A DNA stretch of 64,000 nt from Stenotrophomonas lactitubi (lineage in GTDB: Bacteria > Pseudomonadota > Gammaproteobacteria > Xanthomonadales > Xanthomonadaceae). Positions 17,101 through 25,985 of the stretch are shown here, in pieces; the first letter of the stretch is position 1; each line of letters opens with the position of its first letter. The stretch covers positions 2,914,001 through 2,978,000 of the forward strand of contig NZ_PHQX01000001.1 in assembly GCF_002803515.1 (NCBI RefSeq), given 5' to 3'. The notes below the pieces were generated by a model. It was not told the origin of the DNA. It did no database searches and saw only the letters and a list, made by a program, of their open reading frames with translations. Position numbers and translations under genes: made by a program.

Positions 17101-17136
17101 AGAGCCGTAAGCCAACCCTGGGTAGGCCGGCTCTAC
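17101..17136. repeat. Degenerate GTAG-type palindrome upstream of prpF
   Basis: AGAGCCG and CGGCTCT form the ends of a short inverted repeat, with CTAC at the outer right edge. It resembles the GTAG-AGCCGAG variant seen at 25898 but has a poorly paired centre. It lies in the 78-bp gap between parD and prpF. Confidence 0.35.
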
Positions 17137-17141
17137 AGACC

Positions 17142-17384
17142 TCATTTTCGATTCGATGCACGCTCAAGCAGTTTCTGAAAGTGCCCCGGAGGCAGAGGAG
17201 CCGGAGGCCCCGAAGCCCAGCCTTCCGCGATCAACTGGCGGAGCAGGCTTTCAGCCTTGCTCCGCCGACGCTGGCGGATAAGGTCGCTAACGTATTCAGA
17301 AGCGCTGGCATAGCCCTCTCCACAAATTTCCTCGTCTACGAATCGTTTGAGCTCATCAGTCAGCACCACACTGATAGTGACCAT
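17142..17384 (-). CDS. parD: ParD-like type II antitoxin, orphan
   Basis: An 80-residue protein with the ParD/CopG pattern. A short beta strand (VTISVVLTDE) is followed by two helices around EGYASASEYVSDLIRQR (about residues 20-36), then a C-terminal tail of the kind that binds ParE toxin. The ATG at 17384 has a GGAGG ribosome site five bases upstream. ParE normally lies directly downstream, but only 78 bp separate this gene from prpF and no toxin is present. It may be a relic, an anti-addiction gene or a regulator. Base composition is lower in GC than the prp genes, consistent with insertion. Confidence 0.75.
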   Translation of the reverse strand: MVTISVVLTDELKRFVDEEICGEGYASASEYVSDLIRQRRRSKAESLLRQLIAEGWASGPPAPLPPGHFQKLLERASNRK

Positions 17385-17485
17385 ACGGACCTCCGCTGCA
17401 GAACTGTCACGCGACAGTCTGCGAGGGCCTCGGGGCAACGACAAGGGCGGAAAGCGCCAGCCTTTGCATACAGAGGACATCGCCA

Positions 17486-18190
17486 TCAGGTAGGTGCCTC
17501 AGCATGATTTCGCCGCGACCGCGCACCGACCCCCTGCTGCCATCGAAAGAGATACAGGATGACAAGTTTGGTGCAGCCACTCACCACCGCCAGCAGCAGC
17601 AAAGGCCACCCCATCCGCAGGCCCATGGCGAAGGCAAATACGATTGTGGACAGGTCCATCAGCAGGATCAGCTGACTCATCCGTAGCGACACCGCACCGG
17701 TGTGGCCATTGCGCAGGATCAGGAGGATCTGATGCGCGTAACCCTGCGCCAACAAGGCGGTGATGGCCACGATCATCGCACTGGCCACCACCCTGCCCTC
17801 ATCCACATGACGATCGCCCCCAGCCAGACCAGCCAGCGCGCAGACCAATAGCAATGCGGCTGCCAGTAGGCTCGTCGTGGCAGAGCGATTTCGGCGGTCG
17901 CGCCATATCTCCACCAGGATGGCCATCACCAGCACCGACGCGAGCAACCGCGGCCAGACGATGAAGTGATTGAACGGTGTGACGCTGTATCCGTAGACGA
18001 AGAAAGAAAGGTAAGCCAAGAAGCTGACAGTGAACTGATTCAGCGATAGAACCGCAGTGGCGCTGTCGGTCGCGCCCGTGCGTCCGCGGCGGCGGCGCAC
18101 CAGCCGCCATTGCGCGCCCACACCCAACAAGCTCAGCAGAATGAAGGCGGTGTTGACTGTGCCGGCGATGTTGTAGAACACAGAACCCAT
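17486..18190 (-). CDS. PQ-loop/SWEET-fold-like membrane protein
   Basis: A 234-residue protein with about seven hydrophobic segments. Two related halves each resemble a PQ-loop repeat: AGTVNTAFILLSLLGVGAQ then LSLNQFTVSFLAY and NHFIVWPRL in the first; QGYAHQILLILRNGHTGAVS then a serine/leucine-rich helix in the second. The family includes small sugar and amino-acid transporters and receptors. The substrate here is unknown; no close named family was recognised. The start is uncertain: ATG at 18190 is used, and a GTG at 18265 would add a His/Gly-rich stretch and a CPIC pair. It follows acnD closely and may be co-transcribed with the prp genes. Confidence 0.55.
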   Translation of the reverse strand: MGSVFYNIAGTVNTAFILLSLLGVGAQWRLVRRRRGRTGATDSATAVLSLNQFTVSFLAYLSFFVYGYSVTPFNHFIVWPRLLASVLVMAILVEIWRDRRNRSATTSLLAAALLLVCALAGLAGGDRHVDEGRVVASAMIVAITALLAQGYAHQILLILRNGHTGAVSLRMSQLILLMDLSTIVFAFAMGLRMGWPLLLLAVVSGCTKLVILYLFRWQQGVGARSRRNHAEAPT

Positions 18191-18284
18191 GCAGATGGGG
18201 CAATACCCCTCTCCTCCATGACCACCACCATGCGGGCCGAAGCCAGCATGGCGGCAACTCGACACAAGGCGGCTACCAGCCGCC

Positions 18285-20903
18285 TCACGCCACCTTGGCG
18301 CCTTCCAGGAAGTCCTGGGCGAAGCGCTGCAACACACCACCTGCCTCGTAGATCGCCAATTCCTCGTCGCTGTCCAGGCGGCAGGTCACCGGCACGATCA
18401 CGTCCTGGCCGTCGCGGCGGTGGATGACCACGCGCAACTCGGCGCGCGGCGTCCTTTCACCGATCACATCGAAGGTCTCGGTGCCGTCGATGCCCAGAGT
18501 CAGGCGGGTGGTGCCCGGCTTGAACTCCAGCGGCAGCACGCCCATGCCGATCAGGTTGGTGCGGTGGATGCGTTCGAAGCCTTCAGCAACGATGGCCTCC
18601 ACACCAGCCAGACGCACGCCCTTGGCGGCCCAGTCACGCGAGCTGCCCTGGCCGTAGTCGGCACCAGCGATGATGATCAGCGGCTGCTTGCGCTCCATGT
18701 AGGTCTCGATCGCTTCCCACATGCGCATGACCTTGCCTTCCGGCTCCACGCGCGCCAGCGAGCCCTGCTTCACGCTGCCATCGTCGTTGCGCACCATCTC
18801 GTTGAACAGCTTCGGGTTGGCGAAGGTGGCACGCTGCGCGGTCAGGTGGTCGCCGCGGTGGGTGGCGTAGGAATTGAAGTCCTCTTCCGGCAGGCCCATC
18901 TTCGCCAGGTATTCACCCGCAGCGCTCGAGGCCAGGATCGCGTTGGACGGCGACAGGTGGTCGGTGGTGATGTTGTCCGGCAGCACCGCCAGCGCACGCA
19001 TGCCAGCCAGCGTGCGCTCACCGGCCAGTGCGCCCTCCCAGTACGGCGGACGGCGGATGTAGGTGCTCTGCGCGCGCCAGTCGTACAGCGGACTGACCTT
19101 TGCAGCGTGCTCCACGCGCACGTTGAACATCGGGTTGTAGACGCTGCGGAACTGCTCCGGCTTCACCGCAGCCTTCACCACCGCGTCGATTTCCGCGTCG
19201 CTCGGCCAGATGTCCTTCAGGCGCACCTCGTTGCCGTCGGTATCCACGCCCAGCACATCCTTTTCGATATCGAAACGGATGGTGCCGGCGATGGCGTAGG
19301 CGATCACCAGCGGCGGCGAGGCAAGGAAGGCCTGCTTCGCGTACGGATGGATGCGGCCGTCGAAGTTGCGGTTTCCCGACAGCACAGCAGTCGCGTACAG
19401 ATCGCGATCGATGATTTCCTGCTGGATCTTTGGATCCAGCGCGCCGCTCATGCCATTGCAGGTGGTGCAGGCGAAGGCGACGATGCCGAAGCCCAGCTTC
19501 TCCAGGTCCGGCAGCAGGCCGGCCTCTTCCAGATACAGCTGCACCGCCTTCGAACCCGGCGCCAGCGACGACTTCACCCACGGCTTGCGCAGCAGGCCAC
19601 GTTCGTTGGCCTTGCGTGCCAGCAGCGCCGCAGCGATCACGTTGCGCGGGTTGGACGTATTGGTGCAGCTGGTGATGGCGGCGATGATCACCGCGCCATC
19701 GGGCATCAAGCCTTGTGCCTGTTCGGCCTTGCCGGCTTCCAGCTTGGCGGCATCGGCGATGCCACGCTCGACCAGTTCCGATACCGGCAGGCGGCGATGT
19801 GGATTGCTCGGGCCAGCCATGTTGCGCACCACCGTCGACAGATCGAAGCGCAGCACGCGCTCGTACTCCGCGGTGGCCAGGTCATCGGCCCACAGGCCGG
19901 TGCTGCGCGCGTAGTTTTCGACCAGTGCGACCTGCTTTTCCTCGCGACCGGTCAGGCGCAGGTAATCAAGCGTCTGCCCATCGATGTAGAACATCGCGGC
20001 GGTGGCGCCGTACTCGGGGCACATGTTGGAGATGGTGGCGCGGTCACCGATGGTCAGTGCGGCGGCACCCTCACCGAAGAATTCAAGCCAGGCGCCGACC
20101 ACGCGTTCCTTGCGCAGGAACTCGGTCAGGGCCAGCACCACGTCGGTGGCGGTGATGTCCGGCTGCGGCTTGCCGGTCAGCTCGACGCCGATGATGTCCG
20201 GCAGGCGCATCCACGACGCGCGACCCAGCATCACGTTCTCCGCTTCCAGGCCGCCCACGCCGATGGCGATCACGCCCAGCGCGTCCACATGCGGGGTATG
20301 GCTGTCGGTGCCCACGCAGGTATCGGGGAAGGCTACGCCGTCCTGCACGTAGATCACCGGCGACATCTTCTCCAGGTTGATCTGGTGCATGATGCCGTTG
20401 CCCGGCGGAATCACGTCCACGTTCTCGAAGGCCAGCTTGGTCCAGTCGATGAAGTGGAAGCGGTCTTCATTGCGGCGATCCTCGATGACGCGGTTCTTCT
20501 CGAACGCTTGCGGATCGAAACCACCGCACTCCACCGCCAACGAGTGATCGACGATCAGCTGCACCGGTACCACCGGGTTGACCTTGGCCGGGTCACCGCC
20601 CTTGTCGGCGATCGCATCACGCAGGCCAGCGAGGTCGACCAGCGCGGTCTGGCCGAGGATGTCATGGCACACCACGCGCGCCGGGAACCACGGGAAGTCC
20701 AGGTCGCGACGGCGCTCGATCAACTGCTTCAGCGAGTCGGTCAGCGTGGCCGGGTCGCAGCGACGCACCAGGTTTTCGGCCAGCACGCGCGAGGTATACG
20801 GCAGCGTGGCATAGGCACCGGGCTGGATGGCATCGACCGCGGCGCGCGCGTCGAAGTAGTCCAGCGAGGCGCCGGGGAGGTTCTTGCGATAGTCGATATT
20901 CAT
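18285..20903 (-). CDS. acnD: AcnD, Fe-S 2-methylcitrate dehydratase
   Basis: An 872-residue aconitase-superfamily enzyme. The likely [4Fe-4S] cysteines lie in ITSCTNTSNP (about residue 412) and ACTTCNGMSG (about 480), as in aconitases. The C-terminal swivel domain has the AGADYGQGSSRDWAAKG motif. Length and context with prpB, prpC and prpF identify AcnD rather than AcnA. It dehydrates 2-methylcitrate in the methylcitrate cycle, yielding a product that PrpF isomerises. The prpC-acnD gap holds a strong hairpin. Confidence 0.95.
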   Translation of the reverse strand: MNIDYRKNLPGASLDYFDARAAVDAIQPGAYATLPYTSRVLAENLVRRCDPATLTDSLKQLIERRRDLDFPWFPARVVCHDILGQTALVDLAGLRDAIADKGGDPAKVNPVVPVQLIVDHSLAVECGGFDPQAFEKNRVIEDRRNEDRFHFIDWTKLAFENVDVIPPGNGIMHQINLEKMSPVIYVQDGVAFPDTCVGTDSHTPHVDALGVIAIGVGGLEAENVMLGRASWMRLPDIIGVELTGKPQPDITATDVVLALTEFLRKERVVGAWLEFFGEGAAALTIGDRATISNMCPEYGATAAMFYIDGQTLDYLRLTGREEKQVALVENYARSTGLWADDLATAEYERVLRFDLSTVVRNMAGPSNPHRRLPVSELVERGIADAAKLEAGKAEQAQGLMPDGAVIIAAITSCTNTSNPRNVIAAALLARKANERGLLRKPWVKSSLAPGSKAVQLYLEEAGLLPDLEKLGFGIVAFACTTCNGMSGALDPKIQQEIIDRDLYATAVLSGNRNFDGRIHPYAKQAFLASPPLVIAYAIAGTIRFDIEKDVLGVDTDGNEVRLKDIWPSDAEIDAVVKAAVKPEQFRSVYNPMFNVRVEHAAKVSPLYDWRAQSTYIRRPPYWEGALAGERTLAGMRALAVLPDNITTDHLSPSNAILASSAAGEYLAKMGLPEEDFNSYATHRGDHLTAQRATFANPKLFNEMVRNDDGSVKQGSLARVEPEGKVMRMWEAIETYMERKQPLIIIAGADYGQGSSRDWAAKGVRLAGVEAIVAEGFERIHRTNLIGMGVLPLEFKPGTTRLTLGIDGTETFDVIGERTPRAELRVVIHRRDGQDVIVPVTCRLDSDEELAIYEAGGVLQRFAQDFLEGAKVA

Positions 20904-20956
20904 GGGCTGGCGGAATACTTGAGGCGGGCCGGGTGCCGGCGATGCGGCGGCGAAAA

Positions 20957-20985
20957 CATCCGGCCGGCACGGGGCCGGCCGGATG
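20957..20985 (-). terminator. Hairpin with TTTT between prpC and acnD
   Basis: A perfect 12-bp stem (CATCCGGCCGGC and its complement, loop ACGGG) is followed on the minus strand by TTTTCGCC. It lies midway in the 109-bp prpC-acnD gap. The short T run suggests partial termination or an mRNA-stabilising 3' end for prpBC, giving unequal prpBC and acnD levels. Confidence 0.5.
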
Positions 20986-21012
20986 CATGCAGCAGTAGGA
21001 CGGTGGCGATGA

Positions 21013-22170
21013 TCAGGAACGCTTGTCGATGGCCACGAAGTCGCGATCTTCCGGGCCGATGTAGTTGGCGCTCGGGCGGATGATCTTGCCGTCGATGCGC
21101 TGCTCGACGATGTGCGCGCTCCAGCCGGCGGTGCGGGCGATCACGAACAACGGGGTGAACATCGCGGTCGGCACGCCCATCATGTGGTAGCTGACGGCGC
21201 TGAACCAGTCCAGGTTCGGGAACATCTTCTTGATGTCCCACATCACCGTTTCCAGGCGCTCGGCGATGTCATACATCTTCAGGCTCGACTGCTCTTCGGA
21301 CAGTTCGCGGGCGACGTCCTTGATCACCTTGTTGCGCGGATCGGACACGGTGTAGACCGGGTGGCCGAAACCGATCACCACTTCCTTGCGCTCGACGCGG
21401 GCCTTGATGTCTTCCTCGGCTTCGTCCGGATTGTCATAGCGCTTCTGCACTTCAAAGGCCACTTCGTTGGCGCCGCCGTGCTTGGGACCGCGCAGTGCGC
21501 CGATGCCACCGCAGATCGCGCTGTACATGTCGCTGCCGGTGCCGGCAATGACGCGGCAGGCGAAGGTCGAGGCGTTGAACTCGTGCTCGGCGTACAGGAT
21601 CAGCGAGGTGTGCATCGCCTTCACCCACGAATCCTGCGGCTTCTCGCCGTGCAGCAGGTGCAGGAAATGACCACCGATGGAGTCATCGTCGGTCTCCACG
21701 TCGATCGCGCGACCGTTGTGGCTCCAGTGGTACCAGTACAGCAGCATCGAGCCCAGGCAGGCCATCAGCTTGTCAGCGATGTCACGTGCGCCCGGATGGT
21801 TGTGGTCGTCCTTCTCCGGCGACACGCAGCCGAGCACGGACACGCCGGTGCGCATCACGTCCATCGGGTGCGCCGACGGCGGCAGTTCTTCCAGCGCAGC
21901 CTTCACCGCAGCCGGGATGCCACGCAGCGACTTCAGCTTGGCCTTGTACGAAACCAGCTCGGCGCGGGTCGGCAGCTTGCCGTGCACCAGCAGGTAGGCG
22001 ATTTCCTCGAACTCGCTGGTGTTGGCCAGGTCCAGGATGTCGTAGCCGCGGTAATGCAGGTCGTTGCCACTGCGGCCGACGCTGCACAGCGCGGTGTTGC
22101 CGGCGGCGGTGCCGGACAGGGCGACGGACTTCTTCGGCTTGAAGGTCGGGGTTGCGGTCGTATCGTTCAT
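21013..22170 (-). CDS. prpC: 2-methylcitrate synthase PrpC
   Basis: A 385-residue citrate-synthase-family enzyme that condenses propionyl-CoA with oxaloacetate. Catalytic-region motifs visible are [24 protein letters not shown] (written here only in part: histidines near residue 180), the [16 protein letters not shown] loop (about residues 225-240), and [13 protein letters not shown] (about 270). Size matches PrpC (389 aa in E. coli) rather than TCA citrate synthase. A GGAGGG ribosome site precedes the ATG. It follows prpB by 35 bp. Confidence 0.95.
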   Translation of the reverse strand: MNDTTATPTFKPKKSVALSGTAAGNTALCSVGRSGNDLHYRGYDILDLANTSEFEEIAYLLVHGKLPTRAELVSYKAKLKSLRGIPAAVKAALEELPPSAHPMDVMRTGVSVLGCVSPEKDDHNHPGARDIADKLMACLGSMLLYWYHWSHNGRAIDVETDDDSIGGHFLHLLHGEKPQDSWVKAMHTSLILYAEHEFNASTFACRVIAGTGSDMYSAICGGIGALRGPKHGGANEVAFEVQKRYDNPDEAEEDIKARVERKEVVIGFGHPVYTVSDPRNKVIKDVARELSEEQSSLKMYDIAERLETVMWDIKKMFPNLDWFSAVSYHMMGVPTAMFTPLFVIARTAGWSAHIVEQRIDGKIIRPSANYIGPEDRDFVAIDKRS

Positions 22171-22205
22171 GTTTCCCTCCGAAACTTGATGGTGCAGGGT
22201 ACTGC

Positions 22206-23099
22206 TTATTTCTTGGCGGCGAACAGCGCATCGAGCTGCTGCTCGAAGGCGTGGTAGCCGATACGGTCATACAGCTCCTCGCGGGTCTGCATGCTGTCGA
22301 TCAGGTTGCGCTGGTGGCCTTCGCGGCGGACCGTCTGGTAGACGTTCTCGGCAGCCTTGTTGGCGGCGCGGAACGCCGACAGCGGGAACAGCTGGATGGC
22401 CACGCCGGCCGAGGCCAGCTCGTCGCGGCTGAACAGCGGGGTCGCGCCGAATTCAGTGATGTTGGCCAGCACCGGCACCTTCACCGCGTCAACGAAGCGG
22501 CGATAGGTCTCCAGGTCGTAGGCGGCTTCAGCGAAGATGCCGTCGGCACCGGCTTCGACGCAGGCGATGGCGCGCTCGATGGCCTTGTCCACGCCGTCCA
22601 CCTGGATGGCGTCGGTGCGTGCGATCAGGAAGAAGTCCGGATCGGTCTTGGCATCGGCAGCCGCCTTCACGCGGTCGACCATTTCACCCTGCGAGACGAT
22701 CTCCTTGCCCGGGCGATGACCGCAGCGCTTGGCGCCGACCTGGTCTTCGATATGGCAGGCGGCCGCGCCAGCCTTGATCAGCGACTTCACGGTGCGCGCG
22801 ATGTTGAACGCGCTCGGGCCGAAGCCGGTGTCGATGTCGACCATCAGCGGCAGGTCGCAGACATCGGTGATGCGGCGCACGTCCACCAGCACGTCTTCCA
22901 GGGTGTTGATGCCCAGGTCCGGCAGGCCCAGCGAGCCGGCCGCAACGCCGCCGCCGGACAGGTAGATGGCACGGAAACCGGCGCGCTTGGCCAGCAGCGC
23001 ATGGTTGGCGTTGATCGCGCCGATCACCTGCAGCGGCGATTCGGCAGCCAGCGCCTCGCGGAAGCGGGCACCAGCGGAGAAGGGGGTGGAAGCGGTCAT
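22206..23099 (-). CDS. prpB: 2-methylisocitrate lyase PrpB
   Basis: A 297-residue isocitrate-lyase-superfamily enzyme that cleaves 2-methylisocitrate to pyruvate and succinate. The active-site signature KRCGH (about residues 121-125) lies in [16 protein letters not shown]; metal-binding DIDTG (about 85-89) precedes it. Length fits PrpB (296 aa in E. coli). The ATG at 23099 was chosen because it matches the family start and follows a sigma-54 promoter about 35-50 bp upstream. No strong ribosome site is seen. It is the first gene of the leftward prp cluster. Confidence 0.96.
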   Translation of the reverse strand: MTASTPFSAGARFREALAAESPLQVIGAINANHALLAKRAGFRAIYLSGGGVAAGSLGLPDLGINTLEDVLVDVRRITDVCDLPLMVDIDTGFGPSAFNIARTVKSLIKAGAAACHIEDQVGAKRCGHRPGKEIVSQGEMVDRVKAAADAKTDPDFFLIARTDAIQVDGVDKAIERAIACVEAGADGIFAEAAYDLETYRRFVDAVKVPVLANITEFGATPLFSRDELASAGVAIQLFPLSAFRAANKAAENVYQTVRREGHQRNLIDSMQTREELYDRIGYHAFEQQLDALFAAKK

Positions 23100-23133
23100 G
23101 CGGCGATCCAGGTTGAAGGACAGGGAGGTAAGC

Positions 23134-23148
23134 GCAAGCACCGTGCCA
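23134..23148 (-). promoter_or_regulatory. Sigma-54 promoter of prpB
   Basis: On the minus strand the sequence reads TGGCAC, five bases (GGTGC), then TTGC. This matches the -24/-12 consensus with correct spacing (GG and GC dinucleotides 10 bp apart). Transcription would start near 23122, about 23 bp before the prpB ATG. It fits control by the adjacent sigma-54 activator PrpR. Confidence 0.88.
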
Positions 23149-23193
23149 ACCTGCAAGCGATTGATTTCACGGGGATGACCGCCCAACCCCGGC

Positions 23194-23234
23194 GAAACAT
23201 ATGAAACATTGAAACAGATGTATCATGAAACATC
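23194..23234. promoter_or_regulatory. Probable PrpR binding region (GAAACA repeats)
   Basis: GAAACA occurs four times in the same direction at 23194, 23203, 23211 and 23227, and the last lies in an imperfect 18-bp palindrome (23217-23234: GATGTATCAT then GAAACATC, two mismatches). It sits about 55-100 bp upstream of the sigma-54 promoter, the normal place for an enhancer site, and just before the prpR start. Binding by PrpR is inferred. Confidence 0.65.
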
Positions 23235-23255
23235 GCCACACCCGATCCCCGCGCC

Positions 23256-24839
23256 ATGTACCTGCCCCGCTCGCCCTTGCGCCATGCCGATGTCGACCCC
23301 GGCCGCCCGGTGATCTGGACCGTCAGCGTCTCGCGCCTGACCGGCCTGCTGGGCGATGTCATTCCCGAATTCGACCGCCGCGCCCGCATCGAGCAGATCA
23401 ACCTCGGCTTCGAGGAAGCAGTGGACGTGATCGGCCAGCGCCTGCGCCGCGAGCACTGCGACGTGGTGATCGCCGGCGGCTCCAACGCAGCTTGGTTGCG
23501 CGGGCGCCTGGACCTGCCGCTGGTGCCGATCCAGGCCAACGGTTTCGATCTGATGGAAGCACTGGCTCGGGCACGCCGCATCGCCCCACGCATCGGGCTG
23601 GTCACCCACGCCAGCGACGTGCCGGTGTTCAGCAGCTTCCAGCAGAGCTTCGGCCTGGACATCGAGCATCGCCGTTTCGTCACCCGCGAAGACGCCCGCG
23701 ACTGTATCGCCGACCTGCGCGCCAACGGCATCGAAGTGATCGTCGGCACCGGTATGGCCATCGACCATGCCGAACAGGCCGGCCTGCCCGGCGTACTGCT
23801 GTATTCGGCCGATTCGGTGCGGCAGGCGTTCGAGCACGCGCTGGAACTGACCCAGACCCTGGCACGCTCGGCGGACGCGCGCCCGGCTACGCGCCGACGG
23901 GCCGCACCGCGCGCCGATGCGCATGCCCTGCTCGGCGACAGCAACGCGATGGCCGACGTGCGCGCGCAGATCGCGCTGTACGCCCCGCACGACAGCACCG
24001 TACTGGTCACCGGCGAGACCGGCACCGGCAAGGAACTGGTAGCGCGGCAGCTGCATGCGGCCAGCGGCCGACGGGGTCGCTTCGTCGCACTGAACTGCGG
24101 CGCGATCAGCGAATCGCTGCTGGAAGCGGAACTGTTCGGCTACAGCGATGGCGCCTTCACTGGTGCGCGGCGCGGTGGTCGCGTCGGCCTGGTCGAGGCC
24201 GCCGACGGCGGTACATTGTTCCTGGATGAGATCGGCGAACTGCCGCTGCCGTTGCAGACCCGCCTGCTGCGCGTGCTGGAAGAACGCGAGGTGCTGCGCG
24301 TCGGTGCAACCGAACCGACGCCCGTCGACCTGCGCGTGGTCGCCGCCACCCTGCAATCGCTGGAACAGCGCGCGGCGGCTGGCAGCTTCCGTCGCGATCT
24401 GTATTACCGGCTGGCCGCGTTGCGCATCGCGTTGCCCACTCTGCGCGCGCGTCGCAGCGATATCCCGCTGCTGACCACGCACTTCTTCCGCGAACTGCGC
24501 GGCATCGATGCACCGCTGGATGCAGAAGCGCTGGCCCTGCTCGGCGCAGCCGATTGGCCGGGCAATGTGCGTGAACTGCGCAATCTGGTGGATCGGCTGC
24601 GCATCCACTGGCAGCCCGGTGAAGGGCTGATCGATGCCGCGCGACTGCTGCAGCTGGCGCCGGAGCTGTTGAACGAAGGCGTCGCGGCACTACCGGTGGA
24701 AAGCAACGGCAAGCGACCGCCGCGTGCGCAGCTGGAGGCGCTGCTGCAGGAACACCGCAATGACCGCGAAGGCATGGCACAGGCGCTGGGCGTATCGCGC
24801 ACCACGCTGTGGCGGTGGCTGCGCGCGGAGGGGTTGTAG
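23256..24839 (+). CDS. prpR: PrpR, sigma-54-dependent propionate catabolism activator
   Basis: A 527-residue enhancer-binding protein. The N-terminal PrpR sensor domain (about residues 10-200, with [19 protein letters not shown] near the start) is thought to bind 2-methylcitrate. The AAA+ domain has Walker A GETGTGKE (about 250), the sigma-54 contact motif GAFTGA (about 303), and Walker [12 protein letters not shown] (about 322). The C-terminus ends in a Fis-type helix-turn-helix ([14 protein letters not shown]). It is divergent from prpB and should activate the sigma-54 promoter at 23134-23148. The closely spaced ATG at 23256 is used. Confidence 0.94.
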   Translation: MYLPRSPLRHADVDPGRPVIWTVSVSRLTGLLGDVIPEFDRRARIEQINLGFEEAVDVIGQRLRREHCDVVIAGGSNAAWLRGRLDLPLVPIQANGFDLMEALARARRIAPRIGLVTHASDVPVFSSFQQSFGLDIEHRRFVTREDARDCIADLRANGIEVIVGTGMAIDHAEQAGLPGVLLYSADSVRQAFEHALELTQTLARSADARPATRRRAAPRADAHALLGDSNAMADVRAQIALYAPHDSTVLVTGETGTGKELVARQLHAASGRRGRFVALNCGAISESLLEAELFGYSDGAFTGARRGGRVGLVEAADGGTLFLDEIGELPLPLQTRLLRVLEEREVLRVGATEPTPVDLRVVAATLQSLEQRAAAGSFRRDLYYRLAALRIALPTLRARRSDIPLLTTHFFRELRGIDAPLDAEALALLGAADWPGNVRELRNLVDRLRIHWQPGEGLIDAARLLQLAPELLNEGVAALPVESNGKRPPRAQLEALLQEHRNDREGMAQALGVSRTTLWRWLRAEGL

Positions 24840-24865
24840 AAGTCGAGCTTGCCCGACTGCTTCAT

Positions 24866-25333
24866 CTAAGCCGCCCGATCATCATCGTTGATGTACCAAA
24901 CGATGAAATCTACGAAGTTCTTCCAACGGGCCGGGGCTTCACCTGAAAGAAACTGATCATGCCGAGCCAGGTAATAGTCATGCACCTCTTCCGTTCGCAC
25001 ATCGTACAAATACATCCCCTCACCTTCGTCAGATGACAACGGAAGAAAATCCGCTGGGAGCTCGTACCGATCCCGAACGTACTCGGCCTGGTCTGGAATC
25101 TTCGGAATTCCGGGTCCAACAATGCGCAACAACTCAAGCTTCCCGTGCATGGGAGGCAGCGCGCCGTTGATCGCCATGTAGAACATCCACATATTGGAGC
25201 GAGGTCCAACGCCCAAACGATGCATGGCCTCTGCCGTCGAAGCGCAATCAAGATTCTGGCGATCCGGGCATGCGCGATTCACACGCTGGATCACATCATC
25301 CATCCCCATTCCAATTGCCTTCGTGTCACTCAA
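24866..25333 (-). CDS. SUKH (SMI1/KNR4)-like protein, possible immunity protein
   Basis: A 155-residue acidic protein. The pattern FLPLSSDEGEGMYLYD followed by an acidic turn, LARHDQFLS, and a C-terminal WKNFVDFIVWYI helix resembles the SUKH fold, common in immunity proteins of contact-dependent or polymorphic toxins. No toxin gene is next to it. The start is TTG at 25333, supported by GGAGG nine bases upstream inside the doxX stop region; an ATG at 25309 is the alternative. Base composition is clearly lower in GC than neighbours, suggesting recent acquisition. Function is inferred. Confidence 0.5.
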   Translation of the reverse strand: MSDTKAIGMGMDDVIQRVNRACPDRQNLDCASTAEAMHRLGVGPRSNMWMFYMAINGALPPMHGKLELLRIVGPGIPKIPDQAEYVRDRYELPADFLPLSSDEGEGMYLYDVRTEEVHDYYLARHDQFLSGEAPARWKNFVDFIVWYINDDDRAA

Positions 25334-25336
25334 TTT

Positions 25337-25822
25337 TCATCGCCTCCAGCGCGCTTCGATGGCAAACAGGCCACTGCCCACTGCGGAAATCCATAGCAGC
25401 AATACGCCCAACGGCACTTCGCTGAGATAGAAGAACCAGCTCAGCCAATCCAGCATGCCCAACCCGGCCGGAATGCGCGCGACGCCATCGGTCAGCGCCG
25501 CCACCGCGCAGATCGCTGCCAGCAGCAGGGCCGAAGGCCGACTCAGCAGGCCCAGCACCAGCAGGCCGCCCGCAATCCACTCGATCGCGCCGAGCACCGG
25601 CGCGCTGAACACCGGGAATGGGATGCCCGCGTCGACCAGCGTATGCACCATGCGCTCGCGCCCGGCGTCGGTGAACACCTTGTTCCAGCCAGATACGCAG
25701 AACATCACACCTGCCACGATGCGCGCGAGCAGCAACAGGAGTGCTTCCACGCCACGGCGCGGTGGAGGCACGGCAAGCAGGCAATGCCAGGAGGGCATGG
25801 CAGTTCCGGAAGTCAAGGACAT
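25337..25822 (-). CDS. DoxX family membrane protein
   Basis: A 161-residue protein with four hydrophobic helices and the DoxX-type sequence ARIVAGVMFCVSGWNKV near the start, then GAIEWIAGGLLVLGL and a C-terminal SWFFYLSEVPLGVLLLWIS. DoxX/DoxD-like proteins are linked to electron transfer or oxidative stress but most are uncharacterised. The start is either ATG 25822 or ATG 25798; neither has a strong ribosome site. The stop lies three bases from the TTG start of the SUKH-like gene, so the two may be translationally coupled. A GTAG palindrome lies upstream. Confidence 0.75.
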   Translation of the reverse strand: MSLTSGTAMPSWHCLLAVPPPRRGVEALLLLLARIVAGVMFCVSGWNKVFTDAGRERMVHTLVDAGIPFPVFSAPVLGAIEWIAGGLLVLGLLSRPSALLLAAICAVAALTDGVARIPAGLGMLDWLSWFFYLSEVPLGVLLLWISAVGSGLFAIEARWRR

Positions 25823-25897
25823 TTCGGAGAGTGTGCCCGCGGCCTGCCTGCTCGCACATGAAGCGGACCAGTCCATTAGCGACAAACGCAGATTTCT

Positions 25898-25962
25898 GTA
25901 GAGCCGAGCCCATGCTCGGCTGATGCTCTCGAAGGAGCAGCCGAGCGTGGGCTCGGCTCTAC
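25898..25962. repeat. GTAG-type palindromic repeat, AGCCGAG variant
   Basis: GTAGAGCCGAGC and a facing GCTCGGCTCTAC flank a region with two AGCCGAGC/GCTCGGCT stems. It has the same outer GTAG/CTAC organisation as the SMAG units but a different stem sequence. It lies between pdxH and the doxX start. Confidence 0.75.
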
Positions 25963-25985
25963 AGCAGCCCGAGCACCACCCCGAC

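Noticed and set aside
17142..17384. A full ParDE toxin-antitoxin system
   Set aside because: Only ParD is seen. The 78 bp downstream are too short for ParE and no ParE-like frame was found on either strand nearby.
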